The notes under the pieces are model-generated. The model did not search any database. It was not told where the DNA came from and worked only from the letters and a program-made list of their open reading frames with translations. The position numbers were made by a program, and so were the translations under genes. Below are positions 33,501-45,046 of a DNA stretch of 64,000 nt, one piece after another (position 1 is the stretch's first letter; each line of letters begins with the position of its first letter). This DNA is from Cichorium intybus (taxonomy: Eukaryota > Streptophyta > Magnoliopsida > Asterales > Asteraceae), in assembly GCA_023525715.1 (NCBI GenBank), contig CM042012.1, positions 120,052,298 through 120,116,297 on the forward strand, written 5' to 3'.

Positions 33501-34432
33501 CATTATAACCATTAATGATCTTGGAAGAGAATAGACTGTGAAACACTTTCACAGTTTATGATGTCACTCAGGTTCTGTGGGTTTTATACTTCCTTTGAAA
33601 TCCTTGAACCGTTCAAGGTTTCAATTCAATAGCTTATTCTGATAAGCGAAGCTATATTTGTCATACCGATTGACAAATATTGCGAAATATAACTAATTGT
33701 GTTCTTTGAAGATTCGAGCAATACACACTAATTGATGTGTTCGTTGCTCCTAATATTAATGTCTTCTACATCTTTATGTAAACTTATGACTTTGTTACTT
33801 TGTTCAAGACTTGCAATCATCACTTGACTCTAAGTCAACTGATTCCAAAATCCTATCCTCTGGATCTTTGGGTGATTCATTTCTTACCACATGTGCTTTA
33901 TAAAGAACTTAATCATCATCTGACTCTAAGTCAAATGATTCCAAAGTCCTGTCCAACTGGATCTTTGGCTGATTCATTTCCTGACACATTGAGAGCTCAA
34001 TTCATCTAGTGACTCTAAGTCAAATGATTTCAAAATCCTGTCCAGCTGGACCTTTGGTTGAATTGATTCTCTTTAACAATCATAAAGGACACAATTCCCG
34101 AATCCAAACACTTTGGATGCATCAACATTCAAGTTATTACTACTCATGCATTTAACACAATCATACAACATTCCAAGGATAATTCAAACAACCATGTGTT
34201 AAAAGAAAATCGAAAATTTTATTAAAATGAAAATCCTTGAATAATGTATTATATGATAGACAATGTCGCATGCATCTAAAAGCTAATAACAATATTTTAA
34301 TATCTAACTAAACTTCAAAACTGCATGAGATGGAAATCCAATCCAAATGTGCTCCTATACGCCAAAGTCCCGTACCCTACTCATTCTCTGCATATAAACC
34401 AAAATGTGACTATCGCATTATGCATCGAGGAA
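30554..34432 (-). other. Non-coding 3' region of copy B
   Basis: 3.9 kb without a supported gene, colinear with copy C (reversed) and, apart from the foreign insertion, with copy A. It includes the triplicated palindrome block at 33815-34066. Short ORFs here are not conserved in reading frame with the other copies. Confidence 0.75.
33815..34066 (-). repeat. Triplicated palindrome block (copy B)
   Basis: TGACTCTAAGTCA at 33825-33837, 33921-33933 and 34010-34022: the same 96/89 spacing as copy A, all three dyads perfect. Confidence 0.88.
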
Positions 34433-35269
34433 TTATGGATCAGGAGTTTTGAGGTTTTTAGCTGTACTTGAGCTTTCAAAAGATTTTGACCTTGGAGCGT
34501 CTTCCAATCTTTCCGTGACTGTATCCGATCCTATAAATTCCCAGTTTGAGACATGTCCAGATGATCTGGATCGTTTTTTGCTGCGTCTTTTCACTGGACT
34601 CAATCCAGAAGTAGCTGAACCATTGGAGTTATGCCTGTCCAATAATGACTCATATAAAGTCAACGGTGGACGCGTTTCCATAAAAGCCTGTTTCTGGTCT
34701 TCCTTTCTATACGTCTGAATAAACAGATCGTACTTACTAGTCAGCGAAGTGAGTAGGATGTTAACACTCATCTCCTGACTCATGGAATAACCAAGTTTGT
34801 ACAATTCGCCTATGTATGCTTCAGTCTGAAGAACATGTGAATCAATGCTACTTCCTTCTTTTAGCTTGCACTCTGCAAGTCTTTTGAAGATCCTAGCTCG
34901 TTCCTCTTTAATTGGTTTTCGGAACTTTTCTTCAACCAACTGCATTAACTCATATGGCCCCAGGGATTCAGAATCCCTACGGAACTCGGGGTCAATGGTC
35001 AATAGCATGAGGTCACGAATCTTTTCGGATTCATCAACTAAGAAGTCATGCTTATCATAAATACTCTTTATGACGACTTGTTCTGGTGGAACCGGGATCG
35101 GATACTCAGAGAGATGTAGCTTGCCAGTAATAACGAGAACCAGTCTCCAATTGCGAAGCTCCTTACAGTTAAGGCCAGTCAGCCTTTCCATATTTGGCAG
35201 GTGCTTTCTGATGCTCTCAAAAAAGGGTGAAGGATGAGAAGGAAGAGAGTCGATATTTGATTTAGACAT
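34433..35269 (-). CDS. Gag-like protein of gag-only LTR element, copy B (278 aa)
   Basis: Intact frame homologous along its whole length to copy A's protein: MERLTGLNCKELRNWR near residue 27, LGPYELMQLVEEKF, ERARIFKRLAECKLKEG, HVLQTEAYIGELYKLG, then SPVKRRSKKRSRSSG. One residue is lost relative to A, near CKEL-RNW. It is the Copia-type Gag capsid-like core with a basic tail, without zinc knuckle or pol. Differences from copy A are scattered and leave the frame open, although copy B has lost its PBS and most of one LTR and so can no longer be copied. Probably dead as an element but with a recently functional gene. Confidence 0.85.
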   Translation of the reverse strand: MSKSNIDSLPSHPSPFFESIRKHLPNMERLTGLNCKELRNWRLVLVITGKLHLSEYPIPVPPEQVVIKSIYDKHDFLVDESEKIRDLMLLTIDPEFRRDSESLGPYELMQLVEEKFRKPIKEERARIFKRLAECKLKEGSSIDSHVLQTEAYIGELYKLGYSMSQEMSVNILLTSLTSKYDLFIQTYRKEDQKQAFMETRPPLTLYESLLDRHNSNGSATSGLSPVKRRSKKRSRSSGHVSNWEFIGSDTVTERLEDAPRSKSFESSSTAKNLKTPDP

Positions 35270-35974
35270 CTACAAGAAACAGAATTTATTAGTTTAGTTT
35301 TAATCCTTTTAAATAATTACCCAATTTATTATTTAATAAGGCTAGGACCCAAAATGCCCCAACTATGGTGTGAAGAGGGATGTCGTAATCACAACATAAT
35401 GGTCATTAAGGTAGATAGACACTTATCAATTTCAGTCCAATGAAACTCCAAGATCTGTGAGATTCATTGAACTGTTCAATGGCATGTTTAATCTCGGATA
35501 TGCCCCACTGTTTGTGACTGGGATGCTGAGGATCACAAACCGGGTGTGAATAACCATGCAAGTTAGCTTGGTACTCTCAAAGTCAATTACCATCTCTAAT
35601 TGACGTGCCAGTAAACCACACACGCTCCATCAACAATGGTAAGATCGAGAAACCCATTACAACTTTTTGTGAATCCCTATTAGTGTGTCGGTTAACCACA
35701 CACGCTCCACCAATGTTTCACAAAGTGCAATGTGCAACTTCATGGATTAGCATCAATTCACATTTTTTCTAAAGTAACTAGATTTGAAATTTTTTAAGAA
35801 TTGTTCTAGTACTTTTAATTACATGATTATACTTTTAATGAGAATTAAGCGGTCCTATCAAACCCGTTCAGCTAACGACACTTGACTGACCAGGAGAGAG
35901 GTGGGTGAGAGTGGACACCCATTAGACTACCATTTATAGGCAGTTGCCTTATACCCTCTTTATAGGACAGTTTT
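35270..35974 (-). other. Leader of copy B, truncated by a deletion
   Basis: Matches the copy A leader up to TATAGGACAGTTTTG, then jumps into the middle of the LTR (AACATTTAATAAATCAACC). TTG at the joint is shared by both parents, suggesting a microhomology-mediated deletion. No PBS remains. Confidence 0.8.
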
Positions 35975-36113
35975 GAACATTTAATAAATCAACCTTTCTC
36001 TCTACTGAACTTTCTGCCAAACCTCCAGCTATGAGGGCAACCCAAATGGACTTTGCTTCAATTAATAAGATAAATATAATTTATAAGTCATGGCTTAGAC
36101 ACCTAATCCAACA
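35975..36113 (-). repeat. 5' LTR remnant of copy B
   Basis: Last 139 bp (plus-strand sense) of the LTR, ending CACCTAATCCAACA, followed by the ATTAC duplication. Confidence 0.88.
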
Positions 36114-36118
36114 ATTAC

Positions 36119-36980
36119 ACGCTCATACCACTCCTGACCCTAAACTTTCTTCTAATAAAGATGTTTGTGACTCAATGTGATTTTACCTTGCTTTGATGAA
36201 ACATCGAAACTCTGGGTCAGTGATCGCTGTTGTATACCACAATAGCTGTGAGACCCCAACAACCTCATCGGATTCAAAATTAGCACTAGGATGGTACACT
36301 CCGCAGAGTTTGGATACCATTGAACGTCTCGCCAAGAACCAAGTCAACCTGTTGACTTGATAACTGCATTGAGATCTTTGATCAAGGATATGTTGGGGCC
36401 AAATTCAAAACGGCCACGAGTAGTTCTCTGATACTCAAACAATCGCAGTGCATTCCTCCGGGTTCACACAGATACTGCGAGAAGTCTCATTCTGAGCCAA
36501 GGCTGAGTCCTTGAACAACTATGGTGAGAGATGACTCCGTGACCCACATGATTTATGGTCATAGTTCGTATCGAGAAGCGCCAGTACAAGTGAAGTTCGA
36601 GAGTTTTGACACAAACATCCTTTCCCGAAGAAGGTGAAGCATAACTCCATGTGACAAGTTGCATTGATTCCTCCTTAATCAGTTCGATGCTACATTTACA
36701 CCTTTTTGTGATCAAGAAGAGAAGTGAAGATTCAGACTCCAATCAAAGTCAAAGTCAAATCAGAAGCTGGATCTGCTGATTGAAGACCTATGCTGAAACT
36801 TGTACCCAATGAGCATTCAAAGTCAGATCTGAAGACAGTCCAATACTGAAGATGAAGTTGTCTCTTCCATGTGTTGAACGCTATTAACATATTCACCCGT
36901 TACTCAGTTAAGGGGGAGATTTTTAGAATTCATATGCAGTGCACAACCGAAGCCAAGGTCAAGTTGGAGCTTGAAGATAA
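36119..36980 (+). other. 3' non-coding part of the SIRE-like Copia element, middle segment
   Basis: No gene. It contains a PPT-like TTAAGGGGGAGATTTTTAG at about 36908 and ends at the GATAA target of copy C. The element resumes at 60419 with the true PPT and truncated 3' LTR. Confidence 0.55.
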
Positions 36981-37748
36981 TGTTGGATTAGGTATCTAAG
37001 CCATGACTTTACATTTATATTTATCTTGTTAATTGAAGCAAAGTCCATTTGGGTTGCCCTCATAACTGGAGGTTAGGATAGAGTTCAGAAGAGTAAAAGG
37101 TTGATTTATTAATTGTGTAATAAATCAATAGAATTAACTAAATGGTTTATTAATATATTTAAGTGTTAATATATTAATTAGAAACTATAATAATTAATTA
37201 AGATTTAATCTATAATTAATTGGATTTAATTCAGTGATTAAATTAATTAATTAAAAGTGCAGGGACTGGTTTGTATTTATTCAATAGTTGAATTACTGAC
37301 AAACCAGAAGCCAGGGGCTAGATTTGGCGCCACCTTGGAGGCTTCTTCCAAGGGTGGCGAAAACCCTAATTAGGGTTTAGAAAGTCTGGTCCAAGTGGTC
37401 AACAGGCTTGCCCACTAAGGAGGCTCCTTAGGGTTTCAGGTGTAACCCTAGAGGCTATAAAAGGAGACTTCTGGCACTCCATTTTCTGTGCCACTTTCAC
37501 CAGATAAACTCTACTGGACTGTCTTCTCCATTGCTTTAGGTGTGACTTGCATTTGAGGCAGGATACTTTTGCTGCTAGCTTCAAGAACAAGATTCAAAGG
37601 TTGATAATTCTTGTTTTGATCTTTAGAAATTATTGTTGGCCTTTAGGTTTTAGTTTATTATCTTCATAGAAAGAAAACATAGATCTTTCTAGGGTTGCAT
37701 GTGAACCTTAGGTATTTTTGTGTTCATTGATTGCATAGAAACCCTTCA
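36981..37748 (+). repeat. 5' LTR of copy C
   Basis: TG...CA, 768 bp, identical in length to the 3' LTR. A TATA-like CTATAAAAGG lies near 37456. Short ORFs in both LTRs of this family are copies of the same non-coding sequence. Confidence 0.95.
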
Positions 37749-37749
37749 G

Positions 37750-37761
37750 TGGTATCAGAGC
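37750..37761 (+). other. Primer-binding site (initiator tRNA-Met), copy C
   Basis: TGGTATCAGAGC one base after the LTR end; the same site as in copy A, in plus orientation. Confidence 0.95.
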
Positions 37762-38911
37762 TTAGGCTGTTTTCTTGTGATTGATATAAACTGCTTAATC
37801 TATGTTTGCCTTGAGTGTTTTTGCGAAAAACACCTCTTGGATGAGGCTTTGATCGAAATCTAGGCTAGGGTTTCCTAACCCTAGCCGCCACCCCTTGGAT
37901 CCCCTTGATTTGCTTGCCTTTTATAAGTAGATTGTTATTTATGGTAATTATTGGATAATTAAATAACTGGAACCCCTTATCTTTGCATGCTGATTTCGTG
38001 ATCTAGGGATAAGGGTTAGGAAATTAATTTGATTAATTTTTGTGATTCCCTTATTAGATTTAATTAATTTAATTAATTGTTAATTATGAAATAATTAATT
38101 CTAAAATATTTTAATAAGATTAAAATATATCTTATATATTTATGATTAAAAGTTAATTATTTATATATAAGAAAATTGGTTAGTCTTACCGCAAGTAGGC
38201 CTCATTCATAAAACTGTCCTATAAATAGGGTATAAGGCGACTGACTATAAAATGTTAGTCTAATGGGTATCTACTCTTACCCACCGCTCTTCTGGTCAGT
38301 CGAGTGTCGTTAGCCGAACGGGTTTGATAGAACCGCTAAGCCTCTTAAAAGTATAATGCTATAATAGAAAGTACTAGAACCTTAAACAAAACCCAATCTA
38401 GTTACTTTAGGATAAAAATGTGAATTGGTGTTAATCCATGGAATTGCACATTGCACTTTGTGGAACGTTGGTGGAGCGTGTGTGGTTTACCGGCACGCCA
38501 ACAGGGGTCCGCAAAGAGTTGCAATGGGTTTCTCGATTTTGTCATTATTAACGGAGCGTGTGTGGTTAACCGGCACGTTAATTAGAGATGACAATTGACT
38601 TCGAGAGTACCAAGCTAATTTGCATGGTTATTCACACCCGGTTTGTGATCCTCGGCATCGCAGTCACAAACAGTGGGGCACATCCGAGACTAAACATGTC
38701 ATTGAACAGTTCAATGTGTCTCAACAGATCTAGGAATTTCATAAGATGAAATTGATAAGTGTATTATCTACCTTAATGACCATTATGTTGTGATTACGGC
38801 ATCCCTCTTCACACCATAGTTGGGGCATTTTGGGTCCTAGCCTTAATAAATAATATATTGGGTAATTATTTAAAAGGATTAATTAAACTAATAAAATTCT
38901 GTTTATTGTAG
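37762..38911 (+). other. 5' leader of copy C
   Basis: No gene; the reverse of copy A 8512-9753. It shares the paired GGAGCGTGTGTGGTT(T/A)ACCGGCA blocks (near 38473 and 38551). Confidence 0.75.
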
Positions 38912-39718
38912 ATGTCTGAACCAAGTGTCTATTCTCCTCCCTCTCATCCTTTACCCATTTCTGAGAGCATCAGAAAGCACCTGGTAAATATGGAAAGGCT
39001 GACTGGCCTTAACTGTAAGGAATGGCTTCGCAATTAGAGACGGGTTCTCTGTTTTGCTAGCAAGCCATATCTGACTGAGTGTCCGCTCCCCAGAGCATGA
39101 CATCACACAGTAGCTTGTGATGACCATGACTCCTTGATTGTTAAGTCAAGGAAAGTTCGTTACCTAATACTATTGATCATTGACCCCGAGTTCCGCATGA
39201 ATTTAGAATTCCTGGGGTCAGATAAGTTAACACAGCTAGTTGTGGAAAAGTTCCATGAACTGGTTGAGAAAGGACGAGCTAAGATCTTCAAACAGTTTGA
39301 AGTGCGCATGAAGTAGCACCAGTTCACATGTTCTCAAGACTGAGAGACATATAGGTGAACTGTATAAATTTGGTCCCCTTTTGATCGGGAGTTAAAGCAT
39401 TAGCTCGACTCGCTGATCCGTTCATCTTGATGTATAAGAAGGGAAACCAGATAAGACAATCGTGGATATGCATTCAATGTTGACTCTGTATGAGTCGTTC
39501 ATTGAGAAGCATAGTTCCATTGATTCAGCTGCTTCGGGATTGAGTCCAGTAATAGGACACATCAAGAAATGATCCAGATCGTTTGGACCGGTTCTTCGAT
39601 GGTTCAAACTGGGAATCCACAGGGTGGGACACAGTCACGGAAAGATTAGAAAATGCTCTAAAGCCGAACAGTTTGGCAACTCAGGAATATCTTAGAACTC
39701 AGAACACCTGATCCTTAA
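38912..39718 (+). pseudogene. Gag-like gene of copy C, broken
   Basis: Aligns with the Gag of copies A and B from ATGTCTGAACCAAGTG to the shared C-terminal ACACCTGATCCT. An early stop (CGCAATTAGAGACGG, near 39031) and later stops and indels interrupt it; only segments such as TIDPEFRMNLEFLGSDKL (39179 onward) stay readable. A pseudogene. Confidence 0.88.
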
Positions 39719-40393
39719 TTCCTTGATACAGGATGTGTTTCTCACATCTGCTCTGTATGCATGGACTCTGTAGGATGTGGGATGTTGTTGCACAGGAGCA
39801 TATTCAGATTGGATCTGAAGCTCATGCAGTTTTAGAGTTTGGTTAGATGTTGAAATCATGTTATTAGCTTATCAGATGCGTATGACATTGTCTATCATAT
39901 AATACATTGTTCAAGGATTATCTTTTAATAAAATTGTCAATTTTCTTTTAACACATGTTGTTTGAAATATCCTTGAAATGTTGTATGATTGTGTTGAATG
40001 CATGATTAGTAATAACTTGAATATTGATACATCCAAAGTGTTTGGATTTTAGGAATTGTGTCCCTTATGATTGTAAAATGTTATAAGAATCGATTCAACC
40101 AAAGGTCCAGTTGGACAGGACTTTGGAATCACTTGACTTAGGGTCACATGATGAATTGAGTTCTTAATGTGTTAAGAAATGAATCAACCAAAGATCCAGT
40201 TGGACAGGACTTTGGAATCATTTGACTTAGAGTCAGATGATGATTAAGTTCTTTGTAAAGCACATGTGGCAAGAAATGAATCACCCAAAGATCCAAAGGA
40301 TAGGATTTTGGAATCAGTTGACTGAGAGTCAACTGAAGATTGCAAGTCTTGAACAGAATTAACAAAGTCATAAGTTTACATAGAGATGTAAAA
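39719..40393 (+). other. Copy C region 3' of gag, with decayed triplicated palindromes
   Basis: Non-coding. The three dyads, reversed, are TGACTTAGGGTCA (40134), TGACTTAGAGTCA (40223) and TGACTGAGAGTCA (40319), with 89/96 spacing. Only the middle one is still perfect, in line with this copy's broken gag. TAAAA (40389-40393) is the target of the gypsy insertion. Confidence 0.8.
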
Positions 40394-41768
40394 TGTGACA
40401 ACTGTCAAATTAGTCAACAAAAGTCAACTCAAGTCAACCAGAGCGTACGTTAGGTCAATATATTGAAATGTAAATTTCATAATCTCTACGATGTATTATT
40501 TGATATTATAATACTAAGTATGTTAATTCAAGTCAATTATACGAACAAACGCAATTAAGTTAGATTTTTTGGTATAAATAAAAAAAAATTACATCGTGAA
40601 TAGTGTCCGACGTGAACAGTAATTCGATGTGAATAGTGTTCAGTAAAAAAAACAACAACAAAATTTCAAAGTCTTCTTCAAAAAGGGTGGGAAGACTTTG
40701 AAACTTGTATTTTTTATTTTTTTATATAATTTTATTAAAGTGGGCCCCACTTAATTATTTATTCATATTTATATATTTTACCCCCAAAGAATTCGTATTT
40801 TCATTTCGAACACTACGTATTCAATACGTATTGTTAAGTTTATAAAAAATATTATGATTTTTTATAAAACGAAAAATTTACCGTCAGGCCTACATGGTCA
40901 CAGTATGGTTATAGGGCGTCTCGCATGGGATATCAACTTTATTAAATTGTTTACGTGGAAATATACATTTTCAATGGATTTATACTACAAACTATGCTAT
41001 ACATTTTAGTCCTTGGGTTTTAAGGACTTGGATACATTCATAAGAAAATATTGGATTTTCTTGGATTACAATACTACATTTTACAAGGAAAGAGATTCTT
41101 CATACAAGTTTTATGGTATTAAAACTACATTTTAACAAGTTACAAATATAAGTATGGTTTTACTTATACACACTGATTCTATGGGAATTAAAACTATGTT
41201 TTATCAAAGATATAAATATAAGTACGGTTTACTTATACATACGACTTTTGTGGAATTAAATCTTCGATTCGACTACCAGTAAACACCTATTTACACGGTT
41301 TTATACAAGAATAAAACTACGTAATACTATTTTCAAGTATACAAATACCTATACATTTTCGGTCTTTGGGTTTTAAGACTACTACTCATTTATAAGAAAA
41401 TATTGGATTTTCTGGTTTCAAACACTATCTTTCTACAAGGAAAAAGGATTATGGATTTTCTCATACAAAAATCTTATGAACTCACCAACGTAATGTTGAC
41501 ACTCTTTCAAACTACTTGTATTCTCAGGAAATTGATAAGGTAACTACAACCTTTGACGATGGGTCGCTATGGCGTCATACTATGTATTTTGATATCATAT
41601 TTTAATTGTATTTAAAACATACAATCTTTTGAACTCTTGTAACATTTACAATTATGTATATGATGGATGTGTTTGCTTTGATCACTATTGTACAAACATT
41701 GTTGTGATATTGTTCATGAAGTCATCCACCCTCAGACGTTTCCGCCATCGTGGTTTGGGGGTGTGACA
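40394..41768 (+). repeat. 5' LTR, internally deleted (1375 bp)
   Basis: Nearly identical to the 3' LTR, but lacks about 1.4 kb corresponding to 45549-46953. The joint is TACCGTCA|GGCCTACATGG and the two parental ends share CA. The lost part includes the TATA region (TATTATAAATAGG near 45909), so this 5' LTR should no longer start transcription normally. Confidence 0.93.
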
Positions 41769-42422
41769 GATTGGTATCAGAGCATTGTTTATAGTGAACT
41801 AAGTATATCAATCCATTTAAGATATACATCTATAAATACAATGGGACTAAAACTCTCTAAAACAATCTGTACAAAGTATACTTTAAAATACAATGATATT
41901 TTTATAAAGTATAAGTACAAGTGCATACATACTAGAGCAGTGTCATAACCAGAACAATACAAGAGTAATAAGATGAGTTGAACACTACGAGTAGGCCTAG
42001 GTAGTTATGTGATCATACCAAGGACAGATAGAGCCTGATCAACTGTATTTGTCCAAGTTATGACTAACATGTACTTAAAAATAGTCGTAGTGAACAACAA
42101 GTCTAAAAAACTTACCAAGAATCATATACAAATAAACTCTAAAACAAAAAATAAAGCTAAAATACTATAGGAGTATTTTATAATACTATATAACCATACA
42201 TCTAGATACTTTATGTACCTATTATACCCCTATCCTTACATAGTAGACATGGCAATTCAATAATACCTGACCAATAACTATTATCGAAAACCTACCATCA
42301 TCCCTACCAACAGCTCCATTAAACTAATATTGGCATAAATTCAATCTGAAAGCCGAAGGCGGGCTATGTCACCTGCCAAGTCTTCTGGGTTCTCTTCACT
42401 TGCGATCTTGAGAAAATCATGG
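41769..42422 (+). other. PBS and leader of the RWP-RK-carrying gypsy element
   Basis: TGGTATCAGAGC at 41772-41783, then a typical gypsy leader with ACAATGGGACTAAAACTCTC. No gag frame follows; the sequence runs directly into the antisense gene. An 86-residue plus-strand ORF (41688-41948) starts inside the LTR and is not considered real. Confidence 0.85.
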
Positions 42423-43669
42423 TTAAAACCACTCATAGCAGAAACAGAAGGCAGAGATTGTTGCTGTGTATGGGTCCCTGATGAAGCTTCCTCCCTCTTC
42501 TGAACCTTTCTTTTTCTTGTAAACAGCCTTAAAGGCAGCTTGCCTCAATCTCTTTGTGGTATCAGTTATCTTCGAACTGGAACCCTCGATTATTGGTCTT
42601 TTCTCGTTCTCTAGACCAAGTATTACATCTGCTTTACTAGAATTATTATCCAATTCCTGTTCGATAAATACTTTCAGTCATTACAATCTCATGGTATTAA
42701 AATTGGGGGAAAAGAAATACAATTCTTAACCTGAGTATGGTTAATAAGAGTTTGTAGACTCTTAATCTTTCGTCGAGGCCAACGTTTGATGCCTAACTTC
42801 CTACAGCGTTGCTTCAACAGTGTTGATCCAACGTTAAGTTCCCTTGCAGCTTGCATAAGTGGCTTGTTAAAGTGCTGAGCTATTGCTTCCTTACTTAATG
42901 GCTGTCTAGAACCACTTCCACTGCCAATTACTATGGCTCTTGGATTCAAAGAATCAAATCCGGTTGTACTATTGTCATTCTGGATCATTTGAGCATGATC
43001 CTGATTTGTTAAACCAAAGATAAAATTTGGTGCAATAACATTAGAATCTGCCGTCGGCAGTAACTGTTGATTTTCAGCTATGAACCCAGGGTTTTGAAAT
43101 CCCTCCAGATTCCTTTGAATCATCTGAAGGTGATCCTGGTATTGAAAACCTCCCTCAAACTCGGGATTCATTCCAACACTGTCGTTATGAATCACCTGTA
43201 GTTGATCATCGTTCTGCATGCCAGCCATGAATCCTTGATTCATGGGGATAATCTCACTGTTCGTTATGTACTCGTCCATAAATGGATCTTTAAAAAAATG
43301 TTAGAAGATAAAAACCAAACTGACATAAAAGTACTAAAATTCGACCTAGAAGTAAGATTTGAGATTGCTCATAAGCAAAGCCCAAAGATGAAGGTCCTGG
43401 ATCTTCTGAGATAATACTCATCGGAAGAAGAACTTCAGGATCATTTTGAAGCTGATCCAGCGGTAATATATCTGGAAAATCTATACCTCACATAGTTTAA
43501 AACAAAATCAAAACGCTAGAGAAATGAATAAGAAATAAAAGGAGTTAAGGATATTATAATTACCAGACTCCAGTAGAGGTATCTGATTAAACGATAGGGA
43601 GGTACCCTCTTCCCTTAGGAAATTCCGCTCAGCGTCTGACAAGTTTTCCATATGAGATCTGTTTTCCAT
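42423..43669 (-). CDS. RWP-RK domain (RKD-like) transcription factor gene inside a gypsy element, 4 exons
   Basis: Minus-strand exons 43669-43564, 43480-43346, 43287-42731 and 42656-42423, with GT...AG introns, join without a stop into a predicted 343-residue protein (106+135+557+234 nt). It starts MENRSHMENLSD. The RWP-RK DNA-binding domain is in exon 3: SKEAIAQHFNKPLMQAAREL, then LKQRCRKLGIKRWPRRKIKS with the signature R-W-P-x-R-K. Exon 4 holds KRLRQAAFKAVYKKKKG, typical of the RKD C-terminal part. Plant RKD proteins are nuclear regulators of egg-cell and gametophyte programmes and nitrogen-linked expression; this copy's role is unknown. It lies antisense to the retroelement with introns retained, and a minus-strand TATA box lies about 100 bp upstream. 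The related element at 1-3398 carries a decayed copy with the same start. Exon joints are predicted by eye. Confidence 0.82.
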
Positions 43670-45046
43670 GCCTCGATTGGAAATCTGAGATTATATAAGA
43701 ATAAACTAGTAGTAGGAAAGAATGAGACTGAAAAGATCTTAGATACAAATGATGATACATACCCGTTTATATAGCATCTTACAGCAGGAACTGAAAGGAC
43801 AACTCACGTTCTTAATACCGAAATTCAAAATATCTACAGTAGATGCAATCTTTTCACCACCCTAAGTGATATCTTTTCCAAATTCGCGGCTTGACTCCGA
43901 TGAGGACGGGATAACGAAAAGACATTTTTTTAAATATATATATATATATCTTCTGATAACGGAAATAGTTCAATGAACAGTTAATTCAATAATAGTTTAT
44001 TCATAAATAATGAACTAAAACCTACTCATCTGACATCGGTACAGCTCATGGTTCATCTGTATCTTACATGTTTCCTTCCATCCTACTAGTATCTTGTAAA
44101 ATGACATCACGTATCATATCTTCAACATGTTTAGGCATTTCCATAATACTTAACTCAAATGATTAATAAATCAATAGCTAATACAAATCACAATTAGAGA
44201 ATTCCATATGTTATCAAAGCGAAACTCCTAATTTCATGATTTTACCAAATCAACTGTTAAAACATCACAATATTGTAACAAGGACTCGATACGACTATAT
44301 TAGCAACCTACATATGAGGTGAACCAATGCATACTTTCAGATTTGGACATCTAGGGTTTGAAATCCTAACACTCAAGATCATTACCCTTGTCAATTAAGA
44401 ACTCGAGAATGCATTTTGGGTATTAAATCCGACCATCCCAAACTTTTTCTACGCAAAACCCATGATCAAAATGACAAAAATTTCACATCTTTTGCTTTGA
44501 AAATCGCCTAGGGAATTTTTGGTTCACTGCCCGAATAACTCCCCTGAAGCAGGTTAGCGACATTAACCTTTAAAGTTAGCGTCGTTCACTTTTAAAATCC
44601 AGCCCATACTCTGAAACCGACCCGTGTAAGTCTACTGGATACTACTGGATGTTATGGTAACTAGAACACAAACCGTTTTCATAAACACGGCCTGTGTAAT
44701 TCCTACAAGGCTAAAACAGTTTCAATACACAACCCGGGAGGACCCGTGTAACTCCTCTTTGATATCTTTAAGGTTTAAACTCATTCTAAATGAGTTTCTA
44801 ATCCTCCTAAGTCATATAACAACCTAGTGACTCTTATTAGCTCAAGTTTACTTACCAAAAATATTACAGCATTACACCCCAAAACCAAAGCAATTGAAAA
44901 CTGGGAAGCGCCAAGCAAGGACCTGAATTTACCTAGGAACGTGAGGACCAGATCAAACAAACAGTACCCACATCTCTTTCCAAACCCTTGAGAATCCATT
45001 CAAAGTGCTAAATTTCGGGACGAAATTCCTTCTAACGGGTAGATAA
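43670..45046. other. Upstream region of the antisense RWP-RK gene / 3' untranslated part of the gypsy element
   Basis: No gene on the plus strand. About 43740-43920 is conserved with 780-1010. The retroelement PPT region ends it (45011-45046: AATTTCGGGACGAAATTCC then AACGGGTAGATAA). Confidence 0.7.
43766..43773 (-). promoter_or_regulatory. TATA box of the antisense RWP-RK gene
   Basis: TATATAAA on the minus strand, within GATGCTATATAAACGGG, 97 bases upstream of the start codon. A perfect plant TATA motif at a normal distance. The decayed sister copy has a mutated version. Confidence 0.6.

Larger units (their letters stand above)
29787..36113 (-). mobile_element. Gag-only LTR retrotransposon, copy B
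   Basis: Target duplication ATTAC at 29782-29786 and 36114-36118 defines the unit. Left LTR 29787-30553 is full (about 767 bp); the right LTR survives only as 35975-36113 because a deletion fused the leader to the middle of the LTR, removing the PBS. One intact Gag ORF (34433-35269), no pol. The long 3' part (30554-34432) is non-coding and matches copies A and C. Confidence 0.92.

Noticed and set aside
41688..41948. 86-residue ORF at the LTR/leader boundary of the RWP-RK-carrying element
   Set aside because: It starts inside the LTR, crosses the PBS and has no Gag features.
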